NCBI GenBank assembly: GCA_026120185.1 | Contig: JANUWF010002120.1 | Coordinates: 868,001-932,000 of the forward strand | Direction of reading: 5' to 3' | DNA length: 64,000 nt | Origin: Voacanga thouarsii | Taxonomy: Eukaryota; Streptophyta; Magnoliopsida; Gentianales; Apocynaceae | The notes under the pieces: model-generated | Database searches by the model: none | Seen by the model: the letters and a program-made list of their open reading frames with translations, nothing else | Told to the model about the DNA's origin: nothing | Shown: piece by piece, positions 44,976-57,703 of the stretch | Layout: every line of letters begins with the position of its first letter | Numbering within the stretch: the stretch's first letter is position 1 | Translations under genes and position numbers: made by a program

Positions 44976-46909
44976 ATCAGTGCAATGAAACACATATTTT
45001 GGTGTGAATTATGCTACCCGTGGTATTGGGGGCATTTTCATTAGTTAGACCGCGCCCGCAACTTTGATAGCAAATTTGACCAAGTAGAGAGGGAATTGAA
45101 GAATTTAAGTGTTACCAATGGATTTAGTCGAATTTTTGGAGTTGAATAGTGAAATAAAATAATTTTCTGTTATGGACCCGATTTTGGTTGTTTCTGAAGA
45201 AAATAGAAAATCGCGGTTAAAAATGGATGTGTGGCATTGTGTGAATGGTGGATGAAAAAAAGTTTTAAAATACCATTGGGGGAGTAAAATATTTGTGGGA
45301 TTATTAAATTGCAAAAGCTTATTGAATAAGTTTAAGAATTATCCATTTAAATTAAATCCACCAATAGGAATTTGGCTTTAAAATGGATAGCCCACAATGT
45401 AATTATTGTTGGTTGACTTTGGACACTAGCATGGTGGTGGAAGGGCTGTAAAATAGCCAAAAATTCATCCAAGAGAAGAACAAAAGGAGGGAGAGGAAGA
45501 AAAGAAAGGAAAAGGAAAGAAAAGCTAGAAAAAAAAAATAGAGAAAAATGGGAAATGTGAGAGAAGAAGAGTTCTTCGAGAGAAAAAGGGAAACTTGAAG
45601 CATTTTTTTAGCCAAATCAAGCTGCAAACAAGGTAAACATTCAAGCTTCAATAATTAAAGTTGTAGATTAAAGCATGAGGATTACTTTCTTATAAATTTT
45701 GTTGGTAAATTCATGCTATTTATGAATTTTTCTCAAGAATTCAAGTTTGTTTACGAGGTTGTGTGTGTTTTGTGTGTGCTGGTTGGTGAGGAAGATTTTA
45801 TGCAATGTTTTATATGGTGATTAAAGATGTTTTCGTGAAAATTTTATTGGTGGATCATGGCTGCAAAAAAATCATGTGAAATAGGAAGGAAAGGTAGACT
45901 AATTGTTAAAGGAAAACGAATAGTTATTGTTGTTGTTTGAGAATGTTAAATTTGGTTTTGGAAAATACGGTTTACTGAGCTAAATATGTTTGAAAATCAG
46001 AGGTATGAAGGCTGTTTTAGTAACATTAGAGGTGGATTAAGTGATGTATAAGTCTTTGGATTAAAGGAGAACACATGAAAACGTGAATAGTAAATTTGAG
46101 GTAAAACTACTGGGGCTGTTTTTGCCCAGTACCATGCCTAAAAAACCAGAATTCTGGAAAAGGGCTGAGACACCAAAAATTTTACGAATCTTATGGTCAT
46201 TTTGGTATATCATACAGCCAAAACAGAGTTGTGGATAGAAAGTTATGTCCAAAACAAAATCATGTGTCAAAGCTGCAAAATTTCAGAATTTTGCTTGGAA
46301 CATGGCTGAATTTAAGGATGAGCAATTGTATGATTTTGGATGAAATAATTGGGGGAATATGAAGTGAATCCCTTTTTTATAAAGGGAGAAAGGATTTGGA
46401 AAAAGGAAAATGAAAGAATCAAACAAACGATGGAAAAACGACGTAAACGAAAGTTGAACGTTTTCAAAACCATCGGCCTCGTCGGCTAAACGTCAGTTGA
46501 ACGTCGGATAACCGTCGGCTATATTTCAGCCGAACACAATTTGACCCGAAAATGATGTTTGGTATAGGTTTGTCAGTAAACGACCAATGAAGTGTTAAAA
46601 ACAGTGGAAACGATGGTTGAACGGGCGTAAATGGAAAGAGTTTAGTTAGGATATGAGGTTAGTTCCTTTGATTTCTAAAACCTTTTAAAAGCTAGTGTAC
46701 TTCACTTTTCCACAAAATGCTATGTTTTATACCGTTTTGGAAATCCCTGAATATGTTTAAGGTTTATCTGAGCAAGAATTGTTTTATACCACTTTGGGCT
46801 CGGTTGAACATCGTAATTGGCATGGAAACCTTACTGGATAATTAAAGCTGAATTTTGTGATTTTAGTCCTTTTTGGTTTTCGTGTTTGGGATTTTTTAAA
46901 AAATGGTAA

Positions 46910-47310
46910 ATTTTGAAATCGGGTGTTCATAAATTGGCTGGAATGCTCTTATTGGAACATGTTATGGAAATATGTTTGGGAACTTTGAATTTAATCCGTT
47001 TTTGGGATTAGAATTTTGGATTTCTTGAAATAAGTTCCTTTTGGAATTGGGTATTTGGAAAATGATCCAAATGTCCTTATTGGAATGTTTATGAAAACTT
47101 TTGAAATTGGGCATTTGGTAAATGATCGAAATACCCTTATTGGAACTTTTGTGAATATTTTTCAAATCGGGTAAGGGTAAAATGACCCAAATACCCTCAG
47201 AAAGTCTTTTGAAATCGGGTATGGGTAAAATGACATGAATATCTTTGGGAAATGACTTTTGTGATCGAGTACGGGAAAAACCACCTGAATACTCTTGAAA
47301 ACATGTTTTG
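46910..47310 (+). repeat. Imperfect tandem units in Z3 LTR
   Basis: Units containing AAATCGGGTA, then GTAAAATGACC, AAATACCC and TTATTGGAA recur at about 46914, 47043, 47103, 47163, 47211 and 47260. The same array is in the 3' LTR (63735-64000, running off the window) and, reversed, in LTR E (60430-60690). Confidence 0.8.
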
Positions 47311-48624
47311 ATGTGTGAACAAAACTCTTTATCCTGTTTTAACATGATTTTGGAAAATAATCTCTCGTGATGAGATTGACTTTTGGAAAATGGCCTTTTG
47401 ATCCCTGAAATTGTTTTATTGGTCTGATGTACCTTGGAATGAATTGATTAGCTCTGCGGAATCTATGTGAATGATGATCTGACTTGTGAGTCAGTGGGAT
47501 AAAATTCTGGAAAATGTTGTTTTGCCCTAAAACTATTTTGATTTGAAAATCCTGCGAGATCAAATAGCCCTCTGGCGTAATCAGTCAGAGACGAGGTTGG
47601 TATTGCTAATGTTGAGTACTCTGCAAGGACTTCGATCTTTGTACTAGCTCATGTTAGAGATAAACAACTCCAAGTAACTTAGCTAGTTCTGGGGATTACC
47701 TTGATTCGAACAGGGCAACAGAACATTGGGATGAGTCGTTCTGGCTAGCCGTTTAGCACCTGGCAATTGCCGTGTCTACGAGCGCTTCTTGATTTTTAGT
47801 CGTTCGTAGGATGCCTTGCAGGGACACTCGCTGTGTTTGACTCTTTGCCGCCTCGATAGTGATTGACATCAGGATTGAGACCCTTGGCTTATGGTGGTAA
47901 GTAAAAGATGTGTGCTGTAGTACACTAGGTATGCTGCGGTATACCTGAGCAGAAGTACGCTACAGTGTACTTATTTCGGCGATGCACGGTTGAGTATTGG
48001 AGACTGCGATCTCAGTACAATGATACATGGTGCCGAAACAAGGACTGCGGGACTTGCATGTGGATACAGGCCGACTTTCTGTTCAAGAAGTACTTGTGAT
48101 TTGAAAATTAGGGCAATGATTAGAAATTGAAATACCATTTTCCAAGAATGATTGATTTCTGAATAAACTCTTCATTAAAGAGTTTTGGAATCATTTCTAA
48201 TGAACAAATGATATGTTATTCCGCAAAACGTTTTTTGTACTCTTCCTCTTTGATAAAGTACTTGCACATACGGGACTCACTGGGTGATTTTTCACTCATA
48301 CGTATCTTTTATCTTACATTTTTGTAGGATCTGAAGTTGAGCGGACCTACGAATAGAGGACGATACCATAGTGATAGCAGAATAGGTCCAGATGTTTCCC
48401 TTTTGGATAATGTACCTTATTACTGATGTTGAATGAAAATTTTCATGTATGAGATTCTTTATTATGTATGTGCACGTGACCATTAGTATGGGTTATTATA
48501 TGGATCTAGACCTTACATATTCTGTTGGTTTTTCATTATAAAGACCCCTTGTCTGGGTAATTGGAAGGGGCGATACCTGGTGTGGATATGCTTCCACTAT
48601 TACCTTTAGTAGGGTTGTTACAAT

Positions 48625-48637
48625 TGGTATCAGAGCC
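48625..48637 (+). other. Primer-binding site of Z3
   Basis: TGGTATCAGAGCC, two bases after the LTR end. It matches the initiator-Met tRNA PBS through TGGTATCAGAGC. Confidence 0.92.
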
Positions 48638-48780
48638 TAGTTTTATAGAACTGTGGTATCGTCATAGGGATTGATAGATCTCTTTCATTGTGGATGTATG
48701 ATGAATAGGAGTGATAACAACAAGTGCCCAATGGATAAGTATAGCGATGATGGGAAGAAAAAGATAGATGAGCACTCAGT

Positions 48781-49419
48781 GTGAAAAGGTCTAGAAGGAT
48801 TAGGATTATCCATCGAGCGGGTGTGCCTGGATATTTCACTGGGACAAGATCCGTCCCTGGCCACCTTCATACACCATATCTTATCGGGAGCGTGTTTAAC
48901 CCTGTAGTATTTGTCGTTACCTTATTTGTGCGATACCTCAGTCTGGAAAAGACACCTACTCCCGAGAGGACATCGTCACCACATAAGGAGATGGGTGGCT
49001 ATTTTGATGAAATTGATGGCGATATTGAGTCATGCTATCAGGATAGTGATGAGGGGGATAGTGTCCCCGATGGTGTAGTATTATCTAAGGATAATGAGAA
49101 GGAATTTGGCGAGGATACTCTGGGAGTATTAGAAGATGAGATGTTATGTTTCGAGGATGTTGAGATAGGAAGAGATTAGGAGGTACCCGAGGTGGAAGTA
49201 CCTGTGGTTGAAGAGTTTAAGGAAGAACTGGAAATAGACTTAAACACATTAGCTTGGTTACACCCTGATGCGGAGGAAAGTGAAGGATTCAATACAGTTG
49301 AATCCTATACGATTCCTACTAATTCAAAACCTCTCATTTCAGATAGTGATGACTATGAGCGGGAGGATGAGACGTGGACATGTGTAGTAGGATATATTCA
49401 GTTCAGCCTGTGTATATGA
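48781..49419 (+). pseudogene. Acidic pre-gag ORF of Z3
   Basis: One frame is open for about 212 codons except a TAG at 49177-49179. The N-terminal part is basic then hydrophobic (GSVFNPVVFVVTLFVRYL). The rest is strongly acidic: GGYFDEIDGDIESCYQDSDE, DVEIGRD, VEEFKEELEIDLN, SDSDDYEREDETW. The first codon of the frame is GTG, so the real start is unclear; an ATG-led reading near 48698 is in another frame. It lies between PBS and gag, like the acidic ORF of Z2. I do not recognise a family. Confidence 0.6.
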
Positions 49420-49630
49420 TTGTGAACTCAACACATGAATTTTGTACTAGTTTTGTGTTTGATGAGAATGAATATATGTTATGATCCTGCTATGTGCACT
49501 ATAGCTCTTTTGTGCCTGCTGTTAAGTTATGTTATATCGTTTTGCCAGCAAAACTGTATAAACAATATAGATGTTTCCTAAATGAACTTTTGGATGATCA
49601 TTGTGAACTACTTAACATAATGCTGAGCTA

Positions 49631-50130
49631 ATGGTGGAGGAATCGCATGTGGAAGGTTCCCACCTTGTGAATTTGGATTATTTTATGTTCTAAACATTCC
49701 AGAAAATGGTTGATACAATTCAATGGATGGCTGAGACTACTACTAGAGCCAATGAGAATGCTGGAATAAATGAGAATATGAGTAGGAGAAATCAAAGTGA
49801 ATTTCAGGATATAAGTCAGAAAATATCTAAAGGACCTCGATGGCAGAAGAAAGGAAAGATGCAGATGAGGGGAGGCCCAACTGGAGGACAATCTTCTTTT
49901 AGATGCTTTAACTATAGGAAGGAAGGGAATAAAAGTGTCAATTGCCCTTACCTCTAAAGGATAGGAGGATGGAGTCGACCAGGAAAAAACAATCAGGGGC
50001 AGAGGTCAGACTAGAAAGAGAGAATCTAGACAAGCTTTTACCCCTAGAGCTGGATCTGCTAAACTAAGTAAATGCTCAAGTGGTGGTATTGAGGAAGATG
50101 GATGATTATGTCACAGCAATGAAAGGTACA
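49631..50130 (+). pseudogene. gag: gag remnant of Z3
   Basis: ATG at 49631 (MVEESHVEGSHL), then a frame from 49706 reading MVDTIQWMAETTTRANENAG, RWQKKGKMQMRGGPTGGQSS and a knuckle remnant, CFNYRKEGNKSVNC. Two ligands of the CCHC knuckle have changed (second Cys to Tyr, His to Asn). The capsid core is missing between the first and last parts, so a large deletion has removed most of gag. A further degenerate stretch leads to the protease. Confidence 0.7.
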
Positions 50131-50356
50131 CTCCTTAGCTTTAAATCATGATGCTAAAGTATTGGTAGATCCCAGTTCTACACATTCCTTTGTTGCCAAT
50201 ATATTTCTTGACGCTATGTGGATAAAAAGAGCGAAGAAACTTCATAAGAATTGCTTGTCAGTACCCCATTGGGAAAGTAAATGAATAGTGAGAAAGTACA
50301 TAAGGAATGTAAGATCTTGGTAAGAAATAAAATTTTGGAGGAGATTTGATATGCTT
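50131..50356 (+). pseudogene. pol: Protease of Z3, first part (split by LTR B)
   Basis: The reading LALNHDAKVLVDPSSTHSFV near 50137-50200 is the active-site loop. D-P-S-S replaces the usual D-P-G-S. The reading ends at KILVRNKILEEI-stop-YA, where solo LTR B is inserted. It resumes at 54592. Confidence 0.8.
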
Positions 50357-53300
50357 TGTAAAACACCACCTAAAGCCAACCTTAGAGTAAGGTGGTCGGG
50401 ATGCATATCATATTATTCTGCATAAAAATATATATTTTTGAATGATTTTATATGCTTTAGAATTATGATTTATAGGTTAAAAGGCTTAGTTATGCTTATT
50501 GAGTTGGAAGGGTAAAATGGTAATTTTACTTGAGGTGAAAATAGGAAGATGGCTTAAGGTTTAGATAAGAAGAATATTTGGGTGAGAAAATAAAAACAAG
50601 AGTTAGTGTGGTTAAGTGGTTAGAGCTTTGGAATTAATCTCTAAGGTCATGAGTTCAAATCCCATCACATAAGTTTTATGACATGAAGAGAATGTCTTAG
50701 TCATATAATCATGTCCTAAAAGGAATTCTTGTCCTTGTTATTATCTCTAGCTTTGTCCTAACATCTTTACAATTTAAAATATTCAAAATTCATCAAACCT
50801 CTCCTTTTAATTCCAAAAATTCTGAGATAATACCTTAGCCTTGAATTTCAAAAATCAATCTTGGAAGGTTGGAGGATTGGCCGAAATTAGGGAGAAGAAT
50901 CCAAGAGGAATAAATCACCATGGTAGAACCTTCAAACTTATCTTCATAGTGTTCATGATTTCAATGAAGAAAACCTGGAAATTTTCCAAATTTTTGAACA
51001 GCTCAGTTTTCAAAAAATTTAGCCAGTGTTCTTGCTCATTTGCTGCCAGTTAAATGGACATTGCACGTAGCTTGAAGATTGGAATTTTAGTGCAAAATTC
51101 GGACTGCATAACACTGCACAAAACCAGAAAAATTCCTGTGCAATTTCGCTGCACATCAAGCTGAGATTGAAACTGTTTTTCTTGTCATCAATCCAACAAA
51201 ACTCCCTCTGTTTTTCTCTAGAAAGAAGGCAGGAAACCAACCTTAAAAGACCCTCAACCACCCCTTAAAATCATCTGTGAACCGGGCTGAAGAAATGCAG
51301 AAATTCTACAGAGAAAATTCAGCAAACTTTCGAACCTTTGAACACCTTGAAACCAGAAAATTTCCAGCTTTGTTTCCTTAGGCCTAGGCCATAAAACCAC
51401 CTTCAAACCTGTACATAATGGACCTTGTTCAGCCATGGACTAAATACCATTAACCCCCACACTTACCTTGAGGACTTGGACTCCATAATTATATCTCAAA
51501 AGTCTTCTAAGATCATTCTATCCAAAACACATTTGAACTTCAACAAAATTCCAGAATATTGCTCCATGAAAACCTCTTGTATTAAGCTACTAAACCAAAA
51601 ATTCCTTTGCCATTAAACACTGAATTTTGGCCAGCCTTAAAGCTTGAACAACCTTCATTCCCTTGCCATAAAACTAATTAGTCTAGCCAGCACCAATAAA
51701 AAGCAAAGAAACCTCCACTAATCGAACACCATTACCTTATCTTCTACCTCAAACAACTCCACAATTTTCTTCATTTCAATTTCAAACAAAATCAGATTAT
51801 TCTCTCTCCCTCTAGCTGAAAACCGAAACTCCTAATTCCCCTAAACTATTCGGCCAACATCACTCCAGATTTCATATAGCTCTTCTCTCAAATTCTCTCA
51901 ATTTTTACCAAAAACACCAATAACACACAGTACATTCCTTCAAGCCAAAACCTACCCTACACACCTCCAATCACTCTCAAATACTCAAAATTACTCCTAC
52001 ATAATCCTTAGTGTTCATTTTTGGTATTTATAGCACAAAATCTCGCAAACAAGAATTGACTATCAGATCAAAAACCAGTTTTTTCTTGAAACTCAAGAAC
52101 ATCATCAAGGTAAATCAAGAACAAATCCGTTATTCATCCTCTTCCATTCAACCTTCAATGTACCGTACTAATGCTCTCTCTGTCTCTCTCTGTCTCTCTC
52201 TCTCTCTCTCAGCCGAAATGGTTGATCAACAACCATGGCTGTTTTTTTCCTTGGACAACTCAAGACTCTTAATCGCGTGTGGACCTTCTTTAGCCTTCAT
52301 CGAAGTAATCGAAAATCAAGTATTTTGTTTCTTTAATCCTCCTGTTAAATTCTGAAGTCATGTCTCTTAGGTGTTGATAGGAAGAATAGAATACGAATGG
52401 GGGATTGCATGTATGCATGCGTTGGGGTTAAGACATGAGAATTGTTGTATATGACTAAGCTATATGAATTTTCTTGTGAATCAATGTATGTTCATCAAGT
52501 CTTAGGAAAGTTATAGATGTTTTAAGGCATGTTAGATGTTATGACACCTATGGTGAATAGGATTTTTATGTTCTTATTTCCATTGAAGCCATGATTGAAG
52601 ATTATGCCTAGTAGGGATTTGGTCATATGATAGTGTGTGTTGATTGAAGCTTATGTTCATGAATGGATTACTTTATTTTTTGATGTTGGAGAATGTGTTC
52701 ATGAATCTTCTCTAGCAATAGGAAAATCATGATTATTTTCTTGTTAATCCTAGGTTATTTTTATTAACAAATTTTATTACCTTAATTAAAATTACTACCA
52801 TATTTTTTTCCTAAAGGTTTCAAAATTCCTAGAAAGATTTGGAAATGGAATATTACATGAAATATTAATATTTTATTAGTCAAATAAATAATACCTTTTA
52901 TTAAAATAATATATGTATATATATATATATAACAATAAATAAAATCTTTTAAATAAAATATTAGAATTAATTAATGACCTTGTAGACCTTAGTTAAAACT
53001 TTTACCTATAGTCATAAATATTATTTATATTAAAATTTATTTGTTTTTTATTAATAAAAAATTTAATATAATTCATTTATTATTAATTTTATTTATTACT
53101 AATTTTTTATCTATTACTTATTAATTAAAAATTAAGCATAATTTATTATTTATTTATAATAATACTATTTAAAATTTTCCATTTACCAATATTATTTAGG
53201 ACTTAGTATTATTCAATATTTAAACACTAGTTTATTTATTAATAATAATACTCAAGATTTATTGTTTGAACATATAATTTATTAGTAAATATTTTAGTAC

Positions 53301-54591
53301 CCCTAGTTATTTTAACTTATCAAGTTAGATTTATTTTATAAAGTCCTTTATCATCTAGCCTTAAAGCTTAGGACATTAAGGTCATGGTTAGTCATGGTTG
53401 TAACTAGTTGAGCTAGGAATTATTTATGTAAGGTAAGTATAGTTCGAATGTAACCTTATGCCTTGTGATTACCCCAGGCGAGGTTAGGTCGACCTTGGAG
53501 GATTTTTTAATTCAAGCAAGCAAAGGATCAGGTAAGCTTCTGCATGGAGTCATTTGAAGACAAAAAATTATTGTGACAAGCCAAATTCAATGTGTATGAG
53601 CATTCGGTTGTAAAGGAAATTAAGGACTGCTTTTCCTTTTTATTTCAGTCAAGCAAATCATTTGAAAACTAAACAAGCATTTTTACTCAAAACGCTAAAC
53701 TCTTTCTAAAACCCAACTTTGCCAAGAATTTTAGAAACCCTTAATTGCTATTTCCAAGTAAGTCATTGTTTGATCAATTTTCTCTCAAGTGGGACAAACA
53801 ACGTTGAGTACCCAATAAGGGTAGACTACTAGGACTAGTCTTTGAAGGGTTAGGGTATGTCTCTTAGTAGGTGGCCATCTCTGAGGGGTGAGTCCTTCCC
53901 GGATAGGATGCCAGTTCGGTATGTCATACCGGTCCAAGGTAGCAAGTTTCAGTCAAGTGGACTGTGTGTTTCTAGAGGGGACAACCGGTAAGTTTGGGTG
54001 TAGAGATGGAGAAGTATCTCACCCGATAAGCCGTACACCTACCTTTTGTCGTCATGCTCAACGTGTGGCATTCTGACCAATATATTGTCATGGGGCCCAA
54101 CGTGTGGTAACCCATGCTAACTCTTTGGGTGGTTTTATTTATTGTGCACATGTATGGTTTGGAAAGCAAAAGACCACTCTTTATTTTAACATTTATTTAA
54201 TACTTGCAAGCACTTTCTCTTATAAAACTTTTACAACTTGCATGCATGAACTGTTTTACTTGAAACACTCAAAGTACACATGGGCTTACTGAGATTTTTA
54301 TCTCACCATCTTTTATGCCATGTTTTCAGGTCAATCCTACTGTGAAGGTCATTAGCTAGATTGTTGCTTGTGATTTTGAAGACTGTCTGTTATTTTTCTT
54401 ATGTATTGCTTTTGAGAGATTGTAGCAGGCAATTTATTTTGGATTTTTTCATGTATTATTAGGTTATAATAAGTTTAAATTTTAAATTATTTATTTTATT
54501 TTATTTTATATGACCTAGTTATAAAGACCACTTGTCCTATGGACGGGGCGACATCCCCGACTCTAATGAGCCTAGGTAGTGGGATGTTATA
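50357..54591 (+). repeat. Solo long LTR B (4.24 kb, Z2 family)
   Basis: It begins TGTAAAACACC and ends GGGATGTTATA (final CA now TA). Flanks are TGCTT (50352-50356) and TGCCT (54592-54596), a TSD with one mismatch. It aligns with A end to end, including the tRNA-like box, the CT tract at about 52170-52210 and the terminal block ATAAAGACCACTTGTCC. No internal region adjoins it. It lies in the Z3 protease. Confidence 0.9.
50601..50671 (+). other. tRNA-like segment in LTR B
   Basis: TGGTTAAGTGGTTAGAGC followed by GAGTTCAAATCCC, nearly identical to LTR A. Confidence 0.72.
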
Positions 54592-56170
54592 TGCCTGCCC
54601 ATAGAGGACTAAGATGCTATCTTGGGAATGGACTAGCTATCCCAGCATCGTAATCAAGTTGATTGTAGACATAAAATAGTACAATTCCATTAGCCTGGGA
54701 AACCTATATTTAAAATTGTAGATGAAGCTGGGAGGAAAAGTAATACTTGCACATTGGGACTTAAGGCCCGGTAGATAATTAAAAAAGGGTGTAATGGGTA
54801 CTTGGCCTATGTAATTAATAAGTCAGGAGGGGTTAAGAAACCCGAAGAAGTTCTTGTTATGAATGAGTATTTGGATATTTTTCCAGTGAAAATGAAGAAA
54901 TTACCACTGAAGAGAGAAGTAGAATTTTTTGTTGAGTTAGTGACATTAGCATAACTAGTTTCAAGAACTCCTTATTGAATAGCACCTACAGAATAGCAGG
55001 AGCATAAGAAAAAAGTACAGGAATTAATGGAGCAAGAATTCATTCAACTTAGTACTTCACTTTGGGGAGTACCTATCTTGTTGGTTAGAAAGAAAGTTGA
55101 GTCACTACAGATGTATATAGATTTGTGAGGTTAAACGCAGTAACAATAAAGAATAAATATCCATTGCCCATGATTGATGAATTGTTTGATCGGTTACGAA
55201 GAGTAGGATGATTTTCAGAGTTAGACTTGAGGCAAGGATATTATTAAGTTCTGATTCGGGAAGAAAATATACTGAAAACTGCATTTAACATGATATGGAC
55301 TTTTTCAGCTTGTAGTAATGCCCCTTTGGTGTCACTAATGCCTGCTGTTTCATAGATCTAATGCATTGGATATTTCGGCCCAGATTTGTGGCTATATTCA
55401 TAGACGATATTTTGGTGTATTCCAAAGATCCCTAAGATCATGGAAAATAATCTTTAGAAAGTATTAGGAAAGTTAAGATAGTCGAAACTATATATAAAAT
55501 TCAGTAAGTGTGAGTCTTGGCTGTAAGAAGTAGCATTCTTGAGACATGTGATATCCAAAGTTGAGTATAGTAGATCCTGCAAAAGTTAAAGCAGAGATGA
55601 ACTGGAAACGTCTTCAGATTTCGATTAAATACGATACTTCCTGGGATTTGTAGGATATTATTGGAGATTTATTGAGAAATTTTCTAAGATAGCTTTACTT
55701 TGAGTCGACTCACCCAAAAGAAGGTTCCTTATGTTTGGACTGGAAAATGTGAGGGAAAATTCCAAGAGTTGAGAAAAGGATTAAGCTCTGCTCCTGTTTT
55801 AATATTGCCAATAATGGATAAGCCTTATGAGAAGTACACAGATGTGTCAAATGAAGGATTGAGAAGAGTATTGATTCAGGAGAGAAAGGTGATAGCTTAT
55901 ATCTTTAGGGAATGGAAACCTCATGAGGAGAATTACATTATACATGATTTGCAGTTAGTTGCTATTGTGTTTGCCTTTTTGGAATGGAGACATTATTTAT
56001 GTGAGGCTGAGTTAGAAATCTTCACCGACCACGAAAGTTTGAAGTATGCTTTTACTTAAAAGGATTTGAACACAAGGTAAAGTTGATGAATGGAATTTTG
56101 GGAAGGATTTTAATGTCCAATTAAATATCATCCTGGAAAAGCAAACACAGTAGTAAATGCCCTTAGTAGG
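54592..56170 (+). pseudogene. pol: Protease end, RT and RNase H of Z3
   Basis: It resumes with CPIED-stop-DAILGMD near 54597-54640. RT follows, with heavy decay: VSRTPY near 54960, a VPILLVRKK motif near 55070, and the [10 protein letters not shown] box at 55397-55425. The open frame 55700-56059 reads [20 protein letters not shown], then [18 protein letters not shown] (first RNase H acid), [19 protein letters not shown], and [12 protein letters not shown]. It is the most eroded pol in the window. Confidence 0.83.
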
Positions 56171-57670
56171 AAGGTGAATTTGTTAGCTCTTCGGACGTTA
56201 CAAATTTCAGAATTAGAAGTGTTTGCAGTAGACGAAGAAATAAGGATAAGAAATACTTCCATTCAACCTGCCTTCCTACAACAGTTGAAGAGAGAGCAAG
56301 ATGAAGATGAAAAATACAAAAGTTAGTGCAAACGGACGCGAATACAGGAGGAGATGAGTTCTGAAAGGACAATGATGGGATTAATTGCTACCGAGGTCGG
56401 TATTGTATTCTAAAACAATATGCGATGAGATAAGATGTTTTAGCAGAGGCAGCTTGGAGTAAGTATACCATCCATCCAGGAGCCATACAGATGTATCAAA
56501 ACCTAAAACAACATTATTGGTGGATTGGTATGAAAAAGGACAATTCAGACTTTGTAACACGATCTTTAATTTGTCAGTAAAGGAAAGCCAATCAACAACA
56601 GCTTGGAGGGTTACAACCATTATCTACTCCATCGTGGAAATGGGATGAAATTACTATAGACCTCATTACAGGATTACCTATAAGTAGAGTGGCGAGATAC
56701 TATTTGGGTGATAATGGATCGACTAATTAAGTCTATTGATGTCATTCCTATTAATTAATGGAATTCCTTGGAGAAGTTAAGTGAAATCTATATGGAGGAA
56801 GTAATCAGACTGCATGAGTATCCTCTAGTATTGTGTCAGATCGAGATCCTCGATTTTCCTCAAAGTTTTGGACTAAGCTGCAGTAGAGGTATGGAACCAC
56901 AATAAAGTTCAGCATAGTAGCACACCTACATGTGTATGGATAGACAGAATGAGTGAATGGAATTTTGGAAGACATGTTCTGGGCTTGCGTTTTGAATTTT
57001 GGAGTTAAGTAGATTGATAATTTAGCGTATGCAGAATTCATATACATTAATAATTATGAATTAACAATTGGAATGGTCGCATTTGAAGCTTTTTATGGAA
57101 GGAAATGAAGTCCAAAAAGAAGAATAAGTGAATAGGATGTTTGGGTCTTGAAAAAATTTGACATGCTATGAAGATGATTAACATCAATTTGGAGGTAGTT
57201 CATAGTAGACAAAAAAGTCATATGAATCGACGTAAGAGAGATTTGGAATTTGTAGAATGACATCATGTATTCTTGAAGTTAGCTCCACAATGACAATTGA
57301 GAATCAAAGAACAAGAAAAGACGCTGGACTGTACCCTATTATCGAGAGGATTAGGAAAGTAGCCTATCGATTTGGAGTTAGCAGTAGAACTTCAAGTTAT
57401 TCACAGTGTGTTTTATGTACCCCAACTTCAAAAGTATTTGGCAGATCCTGCCCGCATTTTGAATAAAGTACCCATTGAGTTAACTCAAAGCATGAGGAAT
57501 GAGGAAAAGTCTATTAAGATCGTGAAGTATGTTGAAAAGGAATTGTAGAATGAGAAAATTCCACTTGTACAAGTATCATGGAATCATCATGTTGTGTAAG
57601 ATGCAACTTGGGAAAACAAAAGTGAGGATGTTGAAAAAGTATCAAGATCTATTCTAAGTGTAGGCTAAAT
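56171..57670 (+). pseudogene. pol: Integrase and chromodomain of Z3
   Basis: Fragments read AAWSKYTIHPGAIQMYQ-like sequence near 56450, WWIG near 56518, DLITGLPISR-like near 56655-56690, SDRDPRFSS-like near 56835-56870, and after shifts HVWMDRQNEWNFGRHV-like near 56930. A C-terminal piece at 57257-57466 is read in a shifted frame. A chromodomain remnant near 57500-57650 has SIKIVKYVEKEL, stop, NEKIPLVQVSWNHH. The pol end is the Del-type phrase GAGGACGAAATTTTTG before the PPT. It is heavily frame-broken. Confidence 0.75.
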
Positions 57671-57690
57671 TTTGAGGACGAAATTTTTGT

Positions 57691-57703
57691 AAGAAGGGAA
57701 GAA
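57691..57703 (+). other. Polypurine tract of Z3
   Basis: AAGAAGGGAAGAA directly precedes TGTAACACCCC. Confidence 0.92.

Larger units (their letters stand above)
44762..48622 (+). repeat. 5' LTR of Z3 (3.86 kb)
   Basis: It starts TGTAACACCCC and ends GTTGTTACA just before the PBS. It aligns with the 3' LTR pieces (57704-59315 and 63135-64000) and, reversed, with solo LTR E. It contains a perfect 25-bp tandem pair (44926-44975), a cluster of CGTCGGCTA-like words (46475-46530) and five to six imperfect units at about 46910-47310. A poly-purine-rich part (45470-45600) gives Phe/Ser-rich antisense ORFs that I do not count as genes. Confidence 0.9.

Noticed and set aside
45403..45651. Phe/Ser/Leu-rich antisense ORF, repeated at 58310-58604
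   Set aside because: It is produced by a GA-rich tract present in both Z3 LTRs, not a membrane protein gene.
46962..47345. Antisense ORF with repeated peptide pattern
   Set aside because: The pattern comes from the tandem units in the Z3 LTR; it is in an LTR and not shared as an open frame with the other copies I checked.
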